NCBI RefSeq assembly: GCF_020859565.1
Contig: NZ_JAJHUO010000005.1
Location: forward strand, 101,621-165,620
Length of the DNA stretch: 64,000 bases
Origin: Saccharothrix luteola
Lineage (GTDB): Bacteria; Actinomycetota; Actinomycetes; Mycobacteriales; Pseudonocardiaceae
Reading direction: 5' to 3'
The notes beneath the pieces were generated by a model. It ran no database searches. It was given only the letters and a program-made list of their open reading frames with translations, and had not been told where the DNA came from. Positions 43,037 through 51,909 of the stretch are shown here, piece after piece; within the stretch, counting starts at the first letter, position 1, and each line of letters starts with the position of its first letter. The translations under genes and the position numbers were made by a program.

Positions 43037-43073
43037 ACTACAGCTGTAGTGATCAACACTACGGGTGTAGTGT
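43037..43073. promoter_or_regulatory. Two palindromic TetR operators
   Basis: A perfect 14-base palindrome ACTACAGCTGTAGT (43037-43050) and a second site ACACTAC-4-GTAGTGT (43056-43073) fill the 57-bp gap between the divergent monooxygenase and TetR genes. The shared half-site is ACTAC/GTAGT. Centre-to-centre spacing is 21 bases, two helical turns, which favours two dimers on one face. Confidence 0.85.
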
Positions 43074-43081
43074 CATGGACG

Positions 43082-43627
43082 ATGACCAGGCAACAGCAGG
43101 TGCTCGACGCCGCGATCCGCGTCCTCGGCACGGGCGGCATGCGCCAGCTCACCCACCGCGCCGTCGACACCGAAGCCGGCCTGCCGCAGGGCTCCACGTC
43201 CAACCACTTCCGCACCCGCGACGCGTTGATCGGCGCCGTCCTGGGCCGCCTCCTCGAGCACGAGACCGCGCTGTGGGCGAGCGTGGCCGGTGACGTCGCC
43301 ACCCCCGAGGCCTTCGCCGACGCCGTCGGCGCGCTGGTCGAGCGCCTGGCCGAGGACCGCGTCCTCACGCTCGCGCGCCACGCGCTGTTCGTCGAAGTCG
43401 CCCAACGCCCCGAACTGCGGGGCGACGTGGACCGGGCCCACCGCGAGATCGGGAGCTGGGCACTGCCCCTGATCGCGGGCCTCGGCGCGGCCGACCCTCC
43501 GGCCGACCTGGCCCTGCTCCTGGCCGTGATCGACGGCCTGCTGGCCAACCAGCTCGCGAACCCGAACCCCCGCTTCGACCCCGCCGCGGCGCTGCGCACG
43601 GTGCTCCGGGGGATGCTCGCGGGCTGA
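43082..43627 (+). CDS. TetR-family transcriptional regulator
   Basis: 181 residues from MTRQQQVLDAAIRVL. The N-terminal HTH ('LTHRAVDTEAGLPQGSTSNHF') is typical of the family; the helical C-terminal domain binds an unknown ligand. It probably represses itself and the divergent monooxygenase through the palindromes just upstream. Confidence 0.9.
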   Translation: MTRQQQVLDAAIRVLGTGGMRQLTHRAVDTEAGLPQGSTSNHFRTRDALIGAVLGRLLEHETALWASVAGDVATPEAFADAVGALVERLAEDRVLTLARHALFVEVAQRPELRGDVDRAHREIGSWALPLIAGLGAADPPADLALLLAVIDGLLANQLANPNPRFDPAAALRTVLRGMLAG

Positions 43628-43745
43628 CCGCTCCGCCCCCGTGACGAGGCCGCGTCGTGCACTGACCGGGGTGGTCCGACCGCGTTGAGTCATTCCCCGC
43701 AGTTCTCCGCCGAAAACGGGTTAGGGTCCCGCGAAAGGGGGGTAC

Positions 43746-44327
43746 ATGGGGGAGTTCTTCGCGGCATCGCTGGGATTCCCGGTCTCCGTGCTCAGCGTCC
43801 TGCTGGTGATCGTGGTGGCCTTCTGGCTGCTGGTCGCCTTCGGCGCGGCGGACGCGGACTGGGTCGAGCTCGACATCGGTGGCGTGCCCGCGACCCTCGG
43901 CGTCTCCCTGCTGATCGCGGTGTCCTGGTTCGCTTGCCTGTCGGGCGTCGTCGTCCTCGAACCGGCTTCGGTGCTCGCGGGCACGGGGGTGCTCGGCGGG
44001 TCGCTCGCCGTCGGCCTGGTGCTGACCCGGCTGGCGATGACGCCGTTGAAGCGGCTGTTCCCGGCCGACCCGCCCGCGTCGCGCCTGGACTTCATCGGCC
44101 GCACCTGCGTCATCCGCACGGGCCGCGTCACGCAGACCTTCGGCCAGGCGGAAGTCACCGCCGCGGACGGCTCGTCGGCCGTCGTGCAGGTGCGCCAACC
44201 GGGCTCGGACGCGCTCACCGCGGGCACCACCGCACTCATCTTCGACTACGACGTGGACGGCGAGTTCTTCTGGGTCGCGTCCCTCGAAATCGGACACGAC
44301 CCGACTCTCACACGGGGGGACCACTGA
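43746..44327 (+). CDS. NfeD/YuaF-like membrane protein with OB-fold
   Basis: 193 residues from MGEFFAASLGFP; AAAGGGGGG upstream. Three transmembrane segments (residues about 12-34, 47-68, 73-97) precede a C-terminal beta-barrel domain (about 110-185, 'FIGRTCVIRTGRVTQTFGQAEV') like the OB-fold of YuaF and NfeD proteins. Such proteins partner flotillins in membrane microdomains. Its stop overlaps the flotillin start (TGATG), showing coupling. Confidence 0.85.
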   Translation: MGEFFAASLGFPVSVLSVLLVIVVAFWLLVAFGAADADWVELDIGGVPATLGVSLLIAVSWFACLSGVVVLEPASVLAGTGVLGGSLAVGLVLTRLAMTPLKRLFPADPPASRLDFIGRTCVIRTGRVTQTFGQAEVTAADGSSAVVQVRQPGSDALTAGTTALIFDYDVDGEFFWVASLEIGHDPTLTRGDH

Positions 44328-46324
44328 TGGACGTCATCACCACCGGCTTCGGCATTCTCGTCGCCGTCGTCCTGGTCGTCGTCATCGGCCTGCTGATCCT
44401 GATCAGCCGCCTGTTCCGCAAGATCGACCAGGGCAAGGCGCTGATCATCTCCAAGGTGCGCAAGGTGGACGTGACGTTCACCGGCGCCGTGGTGCTGCCG
44501 GTGCTGCACCGCGCGGAGATCATGGACATCTCGGTGAAGACCATCGAGATCCGCCGCGCCGGTCAGGAAGGCCTGATCTGCCAGGACAACATCCGCGCCG
44601 ACATCCGGATCACGTTCTTCGTGCGCGTCAACAAGACCGTCGAGGACGTCATCAAGGTCGCCCAGGCCATCGGCACCGCGCGGGCGAGCGACGAGCAGAC
44701 GCTCCAGGAGCTGTTCAACGCCAAGTTCTCCGAGGCGTTGAAGACGGTCGGCAAGCAGCTCGACTTCATCGACCTCTACACCAAGCGCGACGAGTTCCGC
44801 GACCGGATCATCCAGGTCATCGGCACCGACCTCAACGGCTACAGCCTCGAGGACGCGGCGATCGACTACCTCGAGCAGACGCCGATGGCGCAGCTCAACC
44901 CGTCGAACATCCTCGACGCGCAGGGCATCCGCAAGATCACCGAGCTGACCGCGATCGAGCACGTGCGGACGAACGAGTTCACCCGGCACGAGGAGAAGGA
45001 GATCACGCGCCAGAACGTCGAGGCGCGCGAGGCGATCCTCGAGCTGGAGCGCCGCCAGGCGGACGCGGAGATCAAGCAGAAGCGCGAGGTCGAGACGATG
45101 CGGGCCCGCGAGGAGGCGGAGATCGCCAAGGTGCAGGCCGAGGAACGCCTCAAGTCGAACACCGCGCACATCCGCACGGACGAGCAGCTGGGCATCCAGA
45201 GCGAGAACAAGGCGCGCGAGATCGCGGTGGCGGAGAAGAACCGCGAACGCGTGATCGCGATCGAGACCGAGCGCATCGAGAAGGACCGGATGCTGGAGGT
45301 CATCGGTCGGGAGCGGGAGACCGAGCTGTCCCGCATCGCCGCGGACAAGGAGCTGGAGGCCGAGAAGCGGTCCATCGCCGAGGTGGTGCGCGAGCGCATC
45401 GCGGTGGAGAAGACCGTGGCCGAGCAGGAGGAGATCATCAAGCGGCTGCGCGTGGTCGAGGAGGCCGAGCGGCACCGCCAGACCGTGGTGATCAGGGCCG
45501 AGGCCGAAGCGCAGGAAGGCCTGGTCAAGGACATCAAGGCGGCCGAGGCCGCGGAGCAGGCCGCGAAGTTCAAGGCCCGCGAGGAACTGCTGCTCGCCGA
45601 GACTCGGCAGCAGGCCGCCGAGCTCGACACCCGCGCCATGATCCGGCTCGCCGAGGGCAAGCAGGCGGAGGCGGCGGCGGCCGGTCTCGCCGACGTTCAG
45701 GTGCGCGAGCGCGACGCGGAGGCGATCGAGAAGGTCGGCCGCGCCGAGGCCGTGGTGGGCAAGGAGAAGGCGCTGGTCGAGGCGCTCGCGATCCGCGAGA
45801 AGCTGAAGGGCGAGGCCGAGGGCCTGGCCGACAAGGCGGGCGCGATGGCCGCGCTGGACGACGCCACCCGCGAGCACGAGGAGTACCGGCTGCGGCTGGA
45901 GACGGAGAAGGAAGTCCGGCTGGCCGGGCTCGACGTGCAGCGGCAGGTGGCCGAGTCGCAGGCGCTGGTGCTGGCCGCGGGCCTGGAGAAGGCCGACATC
46001 GACATCGTCGGTGGCGACAGCATGTTCTTCGACCGGATCGTCGGCGCCATCACGATGGGCAAGCAGGTCGACGGGTTCGTGGAGCACTCCGACGTCGCGC
46101 AGACCCTCGCCGGGCCGTGGCTGAACGGGACGGCGAGCTTCACCGACGACATCGGCAGGCTGCTCGGCTCGATCAGCACCGGTGACGTGAAGAACCTGAC
46201 GGTGTCCGCGCTGCTGCTCAAGCTCATCAACTCCGGCGGGCCGGACGAGGGCAAGCTGCGCGAGCTGCTGGCCGCCGCGCAACGCCTCGGCGTGGCCGAG
46301 CGGCCGGTCGCCTCGCTGTCGTGA
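44327..46324 (+). CDS. Flotillin-family protein (YqiK/FloT type)
   Basis: 665 residues. A single N-terminal membrane helix (ILVAVVLVVVIGLLILIS) leads into an SPFH/band-7 domain (about 30-210, 'NIRADIRITFFVRVNKTVEDV'). A very long Glu/Ala/Arg coiled coil (about 220-560) and a flotillin C-terminal region follow. It should form large membrane-associated oligomers. The coiled coil is longer than in B. subtilis FloT (about 500 residues in total). It is translationally coupled to both neighbours, so the three products probably act in fixed ratio. Confidence 0.93.
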   Translation: MDVITTGFGILVAVVLVVVIGLLILISRLFRKIDQGKALIISKVRKVDVTFTGAVVLPVLHRAEIMDISVKTIEIRRAGQEGLICQDNIRADIRITFFVRVNKTVEDVIKVAQAIGTARASDEQTLQELFNAKFSEALKTVGKQLDFIDLYTKRDEFRDRIIQVIGTDLNGYSLEDAAIDYLEQTPMAQLNPSNILDAQGIRKITELTAIEHVRTNEFTRHEEKEITRQNVEAREAILELERRQADAEIKQKREVETMRAREEAEIAKVQAEERLKSNTAHIRTDEQLGIQSENKAREIAVAEKNRERVIAIETERIEKDRMLEVIGRERETELSRIAADKELEAEKRSIAEVVRERIAVEKTVAEQEEIIKRLRVVEEAERHRQTVVIRAEAEAQEGLVKDIKAAEAAEQAAKFKAREELLLAETRQQAAELDTRAMIRLAEGKQAEAAAAGLADVQVRERDAEAIEKVGRAEAVVGKEKALVEALAIREKLKGEAEGLADKAGAMAALDDATREHEEYRLRLETEKEVRLAGLDVQRQVAESQALVLAAGLEKADIDIVGGDSMFFDRIVGAITMGKQVDGFVEHSDVAQTLAGPWLNGTASFTDDIGRLLGSISTGDVKNLTVSALLLKLINSGGPDEGKLRELLAAAQRLGVAERPVASLS

Positions 46325-49300
46325 CCGCGCCAGTGGAGGCGGCGCCCGCGGCGACGTTGGAAGCGGGCACCTACGAGGTGCTGCGGGCCCGGCTGGCCGA
46401 GCAGGCCGCCGGGCTCGCCCGCCGGGCGGAAGCGCTCAACGCGCGCCGGCTGGAGGCGTTCGGCAGCGCCGAGCTGACGTTGCTGGGCACCGAGCGCATC
46501 CGCACCGAGCACAACTGCGTGCCGCGCGACGTGGTGCAGGTCGCCGGGCTCATGTTGTTCGGCTACAACGTCTTCATCGGCCTCAAGCCGGAGACGACGG
46601 TCGACGACGTGTTCTCGCTGCACCGCTTCACCCGCGACGGCGACGCGTTCCGGTTCGAGGACGCGGCTGACGACGAGCTGCCCGGCCTGCTGCGCGACCC
46701 GCAGTTCGAGCGCGACTTCGCCGAGCTGTACCGGTACTACCGCGACACCAGGCTGATCCAGCTGCGCCGGGTCGAGGGCCGGTTGCTGGCGGTGTTCCAG
46801 ACCGGCGCCCGCATCGGCGACATCCGGGTGCTGCGCTGGCAGGTCGGCGTGGACGGCACGGTGAAGTACCTGGACAACCGGGGCGAGCGCGACCACGTGT
46901 TCCCGCCCTCGCACGACTTCGAGTGGGTCGTGACGGGCCGCGAGCACCACGTGCTCGGCCGGCACCCGCACATCTCGATCGAGGACGAGGTGTTCGTCGA
47001 GACCATCGGCGGCGACCTCACGATCAAGGTGGAGAACAACACCGAGACCGGCGAGGGCGTCTACACCGAGCCGGTGGACGAGCCGCTGCAGTCGCTGGCC
47101 GACGGCGAGGTGCAGTACGCGCGGGTCGGCTCGCTGATCCTGCTGCGCATCCGCCCGTACAACGAGACCGCGTGGCGGCACCTGGTGTTCAACACGCGCA
47201 CCCGGTCCGTGGTGCGGCTCGACGGCATCGGCCAGGCGTGCCAGCGGCTGCCCGAGGACCAGGGCCTGATCTTCCCCGGCGGCTACTACCTGGCCACGGG
47301 GGTGAACAAGACCTTCGACACCCCGGTGGACGAGCTGGAGTTCGAGCGGGTCATCCGCTCCACCAACGGCGAGGACGTGCTGTACGTCTTCCACGCCCGC
47401 CGCGACGGCCGGTCGCTGCTGCTGCCGTACAACGTGATCCGCAAGGAAGTGGCGAACCCGCTGTCGTGCCACGGGTACTCGCTGTTCGACGACGGCACGC
47501 TGGTCGTCTTCCGCGCGATGAGCGACGAGCCGACCCGCGTGCACCCGATGCAGGTGTGGCAGACGCCGTACGTGTCCGACGCCTACGCCGCCGCGCAGCC
47601 CGTCGGCACGGGACCGCTGGAACGGGTCGGGAACGCCGACCTCGTGCGCGGCATCTCCGACTGCCTCTCGGTGAGCCGGATGGTCGGCGAGATGGCGCCG
47701 TCCGTGCCGGTGTTCGAGGACCTGATCTCCTCGTGCACCAGGGTGTTCGACGCCTACCACTGGCTGGGCGAGCCGGAGCTGGAAGACCTGCGCACGCCGT
47801 TGACGCAGGTCCGGGCCACGGCCGAGCAGGTGCTGGACGAGTTCGAGACCGTGCAGGCGCTGACCGACCAGGCGGCGACGGCGGTGGCCGAGGCGGACGC
47901 GGGGATCGCCTCGATCCTCCGCCGGGTGCGCGGCGAGGTGCCGACGACGGCCGACGCGTGGGTGCGGCAGCTCGCCGACCTGCGGCAGGCCCAGGGGCAC
48001 CTGGTGACGTTGAAGGAGATGCGGTACGCCGACGTGGCGCGCATCGATGCCCTGGTGTCGTCGCTGGAGGAGGAGCTGGGCGGCACGGCACGGCGCGCGG
48101 TCGAGCACCTGGGGCGTGACGACGCGTTCGCCGGCTACCACGAGCAGGTCGAGGCGCTGGTCGGCGCGGCGGACGCGATCGGCACGGTCGCGGAGGCCGA
48201 GCCGGTGGTCGAGGAGCTGGCGCAGCGGCAGCGCGGCCTGGAGGTGCTGACCGAGGTCGTCGGCTCGCTCGACATCGCCGACGCCACCGTGCGCACGTCG
48301 ATCCTGGAGCGCATCGGCGAGGTGCTCGGCGGGCTGAACCGGGCGCGGGCCACTGTGGACGGTCGCAGGCGTGCGCTGCTGGCCACCGAGGGCCGGGCCG
48401 AGTTCGCCGCCGAGTTCGCGCTGCTCGGCCAGGCGATCACCGGCGCGCTGGCGGTGGCGGACACGCCGCAGCGGTGCGACGAGCAGCTGGGACGGCTGCT
48501 GCTGCAGCTGGAGAACCTGGAGTCGCGGTTCGGCGAGTTCGACGACTTCCTGACCCGGCTCGGCGACAAGCGGACCGACGTCTACGAGGCGTTCTCGTCG
48601 CGCAAGCAGGCGTTGCTGGACGACCGGGCCCGGCGCGCCGACCGGCTCGCGTCCTCCGCCGACCGGATCCTCGTCAGCGTGACGAGGCGGGTGGCTTCGC
48701 TGGCGTCGTTGGACGAGGTCAACACGTACTTCGCGTCCGACCCGATGGTGGCGAAGATCCGCTCGGTGGCCGAGGAGCTGCGGTCGCTCGGCGACCAGGT
48801 GCGGGCCGAGGAGCTGGACGGCCGGGTGCTGGCCGCGCGGCAGGAGGCGGGCCGCTCGCTGCGCGACCGGCTGGACCTGTTCGACGGCGAGACGATCCGG
48901 CTGGGCAGGCACCGGTTCGCGGTGAACACCCAGCCGGTGGACCTGACCCTGGTGCCGAAGGACGGCGAGCTCGCCTTCGCCATCACCGGCACCGACTTCC
49001 GCTCGCCCGTGCGCGACCCCGCGTTCGCGGACACCAGGCCGTTCTGGGACCAGTTGCTGGTGTCGGAGACGGCGGAGGTCTACCGGGCCGAGCACCTGGC
49101 CACGTCGATCCTGGCCACGCACCCGTTGGACGGGCTGCACGCCGCCGTCACCGAGGACCGGTTGCCCGACCTCGTGCGGCAGGTGGCGGAGTCGCGGCTG
49201 GACGAGGGCTACGAGCGCGGCGTGCACGACCACGACGCGGCACGGATCCTCGACGTGGTGCTGCGGCTGCACGCGGGCGCGGGCGTGCTGCGGTACCCGC

Positions 49301-51153
49301 CGTCCGCGCGGGCGGCGGCGCAGTTGTTCTGGGCTTCGGCGGACGAGGCCGACCGGGCCCTGTACGAGCGGCGGGCGGCGTCGCTGGGGCGGGCGCGGGA
49401 GGCGTTCGGGCACACGGCGGCGATCGACGAGCTGTGCGCCGAGCTGTCCGAGGCGGCCGGTGACCCGTTGGCGGGCGAGTACCTGTTCGAGGAGCTGTGC
49501 AGCGCGCCGTTCGGGTTCGCGACGAGCGCCGGAGCGCGCGCTCTGGTGGACGCTTTCCACCGGGCGTTGGGCGGGCGCAAGGAGTTCGACGAGGACCTTC
49601 GGGCGTTCAGCGACCTGGACGTGCGGCGGCGGTTGGTGGAGGGCTGGTACGAGGCGTTCCTGGGCGGTAGAGCCGAACCCGACCTGCCGGAGGCGGTGGC
49701 GCTGGAGCTGTGCCGCGACCTGCCCCGGCACGAGTCGTCGGCGCAGCTGACGGCCACCGCGGACGGCCTGCTCGGCACGCACCCGCGGATCACCGACCGC
49801 GCGCTGGAGATCCGGCTGGACGAGCTGCTGACCCGGACGCGCCGGTTCCGCGAGGAACGCGTGCCGGCCTACCGGGCCTACCAGCGCCGGCGCAACGAGG
49901 TCGTGGCCGCCGAACGCGCCCGCCTGCGCCTGCACGAGTTCCAGCCGAAGGTGATGAGCGCGTTCGTGCGCAACCGGCTGCTGGACGAGGTGTACCTACC
50001 CCTGATCGGCGACAACCTGGCCAAGCAGCTCGGCGCGGCGGGCGACGGCAAGCGCACCGACCAGATGGGCCTGCTGCTGCTCATCTCGCCGCCCGGCTAC
50101 GGCAAGACGACGTTGATGGAGTACGTGGCCAACCGGCTGGGGCTGGTGTTCGTCAAGGTCAACGGCCCGTCGCTGGGCCACGACGTGACGTCGGTCGACC
50201 CGGCGGACGCGCCGAACGCCACCGCGCGGCAGGAGGTCGAGAAGATCTCGTTCGCGCTGGAGGCGGGCAACAACGTGCTGCTGTACCTGGACGACATCCA
50301 GCACACGTCGCCGGAGCTGCTGCAGAAGTTCATCTCGCTGTGCGACGCGCAGCGGCGGATGGAAGGCGTGTGGGACGGCGGCACGCGCACCTACGACCTG
50401 CGCGGCAAGCGGTTCGCGGTGTGCATGGCCGGCAACCCGTACACCGAGTCGGGGCGGCGGTTCCGGATCCCCGACATGCTCGCCAACCGGGCCGACGTGT
50501 GGAACCTGGGCGACGTGCTGTCCGGGCGCGAGGACGTGTTCGCGTTGAGCTACATCGAGAACGCGCTGACGTCGAACCCGGTGCTCGCGCCGCTGTCCAC
50601 CCGGGACCGCGGTGACGTGGAGCTGCTCGTGCGGATGGCGCGCGGCGAGGACGTGCGGGCCGACCGGCTCGCGCACGCGTACTCGTCGGTCGAGCTGGAG
50701 CAGGTGCTGTCCGTGCTGCGCAAGCTGCTGCGCGTGCAGGAAGTCGTGCTGGCGAACAACCAGGCGTACATCGCCTCGGCCGCCCAGTCCGACGCCTCGC
50801 GCGTCGAGCCGCCGTTCCAGCTCCAGGGCTCCTACCGGAACATGAACAAGCTGGCGGAGAAGGTCGTGCCGGTGATGAACGACGCCGAGCTGGCCGCCGT
50901 GATCGACGACCACTACGCGGGCGAGGCCCAGACGCTGACCTCGGGCGCCGAGGCGAACCTGCTGAAGCTGGCCGAGTTGCGCGGCACGCTGACGCAGGCC
51001 CAGGCAGCCCGCTGGTCGGAGGTCAAGGAGTCCTACGTGCGCGCCCAGGCCCTGGGCGGCTCCACCGACGACCCGACCACCCGCACCGTCGGCGCCATCT
51101 CGCTCCTGACGGACCGCGTCGGCACCGCCCTGGACCGCCTGGCCGACCGCTGA
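46321..51153 (+). CDS. Giant DUF3686-like AAA ATPase, partner of flotillin
   Basis: 1610 residues, GTG start overlapping the flotillin stop (GTGA). The N-terminal about 450 residues are beta-rich ('GGDLTIKVENNTETGEGVY', 'GSLILLRIRPYNETAWRHLVF'), as in the DUF3686 family annotated as ATPases of DNA repair. A coiled-coil middle (about 480-900) and a further alpha/beta region follow. A C-terminal AAA module has Walker A 'SPPGYGKTT' near 1258, Walker B 'VLLYLDDIQH' near 1320 and a sensor-like 'FAVCMAGNPY'. No nuclease or membrane helix is seen. The family name rests on weak evidence; an assembly or remodelling role at flotillin platforms is inference. Confidence 0.85.
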   Translation: MTAPVEAAPAATLEAGTYEVLRARLAEQAAGLARRAEALNARRLEAFGSAELTLLGTERIRTEHNCVPRDVVQVAGLMLFGYNVFIGLKPETTVDDVFSLHRFTRDGDAFRFEDAADDELPGLLRDPQFERDFAELYRYYRDTRLIQLRRVEGRLLAVFQTGARIGDIRVLRWQVGVDGTVKYLDNRGERDHVFPPSHDFEWVVTGREHHVLGRHPHISIEDEVFVETIGGDLTIKVENNTETGEGVYTEPVDEPLQSLADGEVQYARVGSLILLRIRPYNETAWRHLVFNTRTRSVVRLDGIGQACQRLPEDQGLIFPGGYYLATGVNKTFDTPVDELEFERVIRSTNGEDVLYVFHARRDGRSLLLPYNVIRKEVANPLSCHGYSLFDDGTLVVFRAMSDEPTRVHPMQVWQTPYVSDAYAAAQPVGTGPLERVGNADLVRGISDCLSVSRMVGEMAPSVPVFEDLISSCTRVFDAYHWLGEPELEDLRTPLTQVRATAEQVLDEFETVQALTDQAATAVAEADAGIASILRRVRGEVPTTADAWVRQLADLRQAQGHLVTLKEMRYADVARIDALVSSLEEELGGTARRAVEHLGRDDAFAGYHEQVEALVGAADAIGTVAEAEPVVEELAQRQRGLEVLTEVVGSLDIADATVRTSILERIGEVLGGLNRARATVDGRRRALLATEGRAEFAAEFALLGQAITGALAVADTPQRCDEQLGRLLLQLENLESRFGEFDDFLTRLGDKRTDVYEAFSSRKQALLDDRARRADRLASSADRILVSVTRRVASLASLDEVNTYFASDPMVAKIRSVAEELRSLGDQVRAEELDGRVLAARQEAGRSLRDRLDLFDGETIRLGRHRFAVNTQPVDLTLVPKDGELAFAITGTDFRSPVRDPAFADTRPFWDQLLVSETAEVYRAEHLATSILATHPLDGLHAAVTEDRLPDLVRQVAESRLDEGYERGVHDHDAARILDVVLRLHAGAGVLRYPPSARAAAQLFWASADEADRALYERRAASLGRAREAFGHTAAIDELCAELSEAAGDPLAGEYLFEELCSAPFGFATSAGARALVDAFHRALGGRKEFDEDLRAFSDLDVRRRLVEGWYEAFLGGRAEPDLPEAVALELCRDLPRHESSAQLTATADGLLGTHPRITDRALEIRLDELLTRTRRFREERVPAYRAYQRRRNEVVAAERARLRLHEFQPKVMSAFVRNRLLDEVYLPLIGDNLAKQLGAAGDGKRTDQMGLLLLISPPGYGKTTLMEYVANRLGLVFVKVNGPSLGHDVTSVDPADAPNATARQEVEKISFALEAGNNVLLYLDDIQHTSPELLQKFISLCDAQRRMEGVWDGGTRTYDLRGKRFAVCMAGNPYTESGRRFRIPDMLANRADVWNLGDVLSGREDVFALSYIENALTSNPVLAPLSTRDRGDVELLVRMARGEDVRADRLAHAYSSVELEQVLSVLRKLLRVQEVVLANNQAYIASAAQSDASRVEPPFQLQGSYRNMNKLAEKVVPVMNDAELAAVIDDHYAGEAQTLTSGAEANLLKLAELRGTLTQAQAARWSEVKESYVRAQALGGSTDDPTTRTVGAISLLTDRVGTALDRLADR

Positions 51154-51181
51154 ACGCAGGACTCTCGCGAGAGTCCTGCGT
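51154..51181. terminator. Perfect 28-base palindrome after the ATPase gene
   Basis: 14-bp arms with no loop, starting one base after the TGA. It would form a hairpin on either strand and probably ends the flotillin-ATPase operon. Confidence 0.75.
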
Positions 51182-51189
51182 CCACCCCG

Positions 51190-51254
51190 CGCGTGTCGAA
51201 CACTCAGGACCCGCGTGTCCTACGTTCAGGACCCCCGAGTTCAACGCTCAGGTC
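51190..51254. repeat. Three 22-bp tandem repeats
   Basis: Three diverged units share the frame 'CGCGTGTCnnACnnTCAGGACC'. The third is shortened and less exact. They lie in the intergenic gap between convergent genes. Such short CTCAGGACC-containing units look like family-specific intergenic repeats. Confidence 0.7.
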
Positions 51255-51265
51255 GGCGCGGACCG

Positions 51266-51784
51266 TCAGTCGGCACGTTCGCAGGCGATCCCGTCACGGT
51301 CCCGGTCGAGGTAGTGGCGGTCCCAGCCGACCACCTCGATGCGCGTGATGCCCTGCTCGTACAACCACTGGCACGGCCGCGACACCCCGCGCGGGAACCG
51401 CCACGGCACGCAAGCGCCGTCGGTCACGTATGAGTGGTCGCAGTTGTCCCCCCACGACGGACGCGTGGACGTCGTGCTCGACGGCGGGCTGGACGACGGA
51501 GGCGGCTCGGACGTCGTCGTCACGGGGACGGTGCTGACCGTGGTCACCGGCGGCGCGGGCCGCTGCGCGGGCGGCAGGACCACCACGGGAACCGTCGTCG
51601 AGCGCGCGATCTCCAACGTGGTCGTGTACGTGGCGCTGAGCACACCGGGCTCCACCGGGCTCAGGTGCACCTGGCGCGCGTCGACCGGCCGCGGCTCGTT
51701 CACCGTGAGCGCCAGCGTCACGAGAGCGCCCGTCGCCAGTAACAGCGCCGCGCCGGCGAAGGCGACACTCCTGCCACTGCTCAT
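51266..51784 (-). CDS. Secreted excalibur-domain protein
   Basis: 172 residues from MSSGRSVAFAGAAL. A signal or anchor helix (VAFAGAALLLATGALVTLAL) is followed by a Thr/Ser/Pro-rich linker and a C-terminal excalibur calcium-binding motif 'DRDRDGIACE'. A 'WLYEQGITRIEVVGWDRHYL' region precedes the motif. Likely cell-surface or secreted; function unknown. The start avoids an extension without signal features. Confidence 0.82.
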   Translation of the reverse strand: MSSGRSVAFAGAALLLATGALVTLALTVNEPRPVDARQVHLSPVEPGVLSATYTTTLEIARSTTVPVVVLPPAQRPAPPVTTVSTVPVTTTSEPPPSSSPPSSTTSTRPSWGDNCDHSYVTDGACVPWRFPRGVSRPCQWLYEQGITRIEVVGWDRHYLDRDRDGIACERAD

Positions 51785-51909
51785 CCCAACACCCGTTCCA
51801 GGCTCCGCGGTGTCACGTGGAATCGTCCACACCGCTGAAGGCGTTACGCCCCAGCCTGTTCCGGCAGGTCGCAAGGGGTGACGGAAACGGCACACCATGA
51901 CACGATCGA

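Noticed and set aside
45697..49935. 1412-codon minus-strand frame opposite the flotillin and ATPase genes
   Set aside because: Low-complexity Arg/Gln/His-rich translation with no motifs; mirrors the GC-rich codons of the real genes.
51190..51254. CRISPR array
   Set aside because: Three adjoining 22-bp units without spacers and no cas gene in the window; these are plain tandem repeats.
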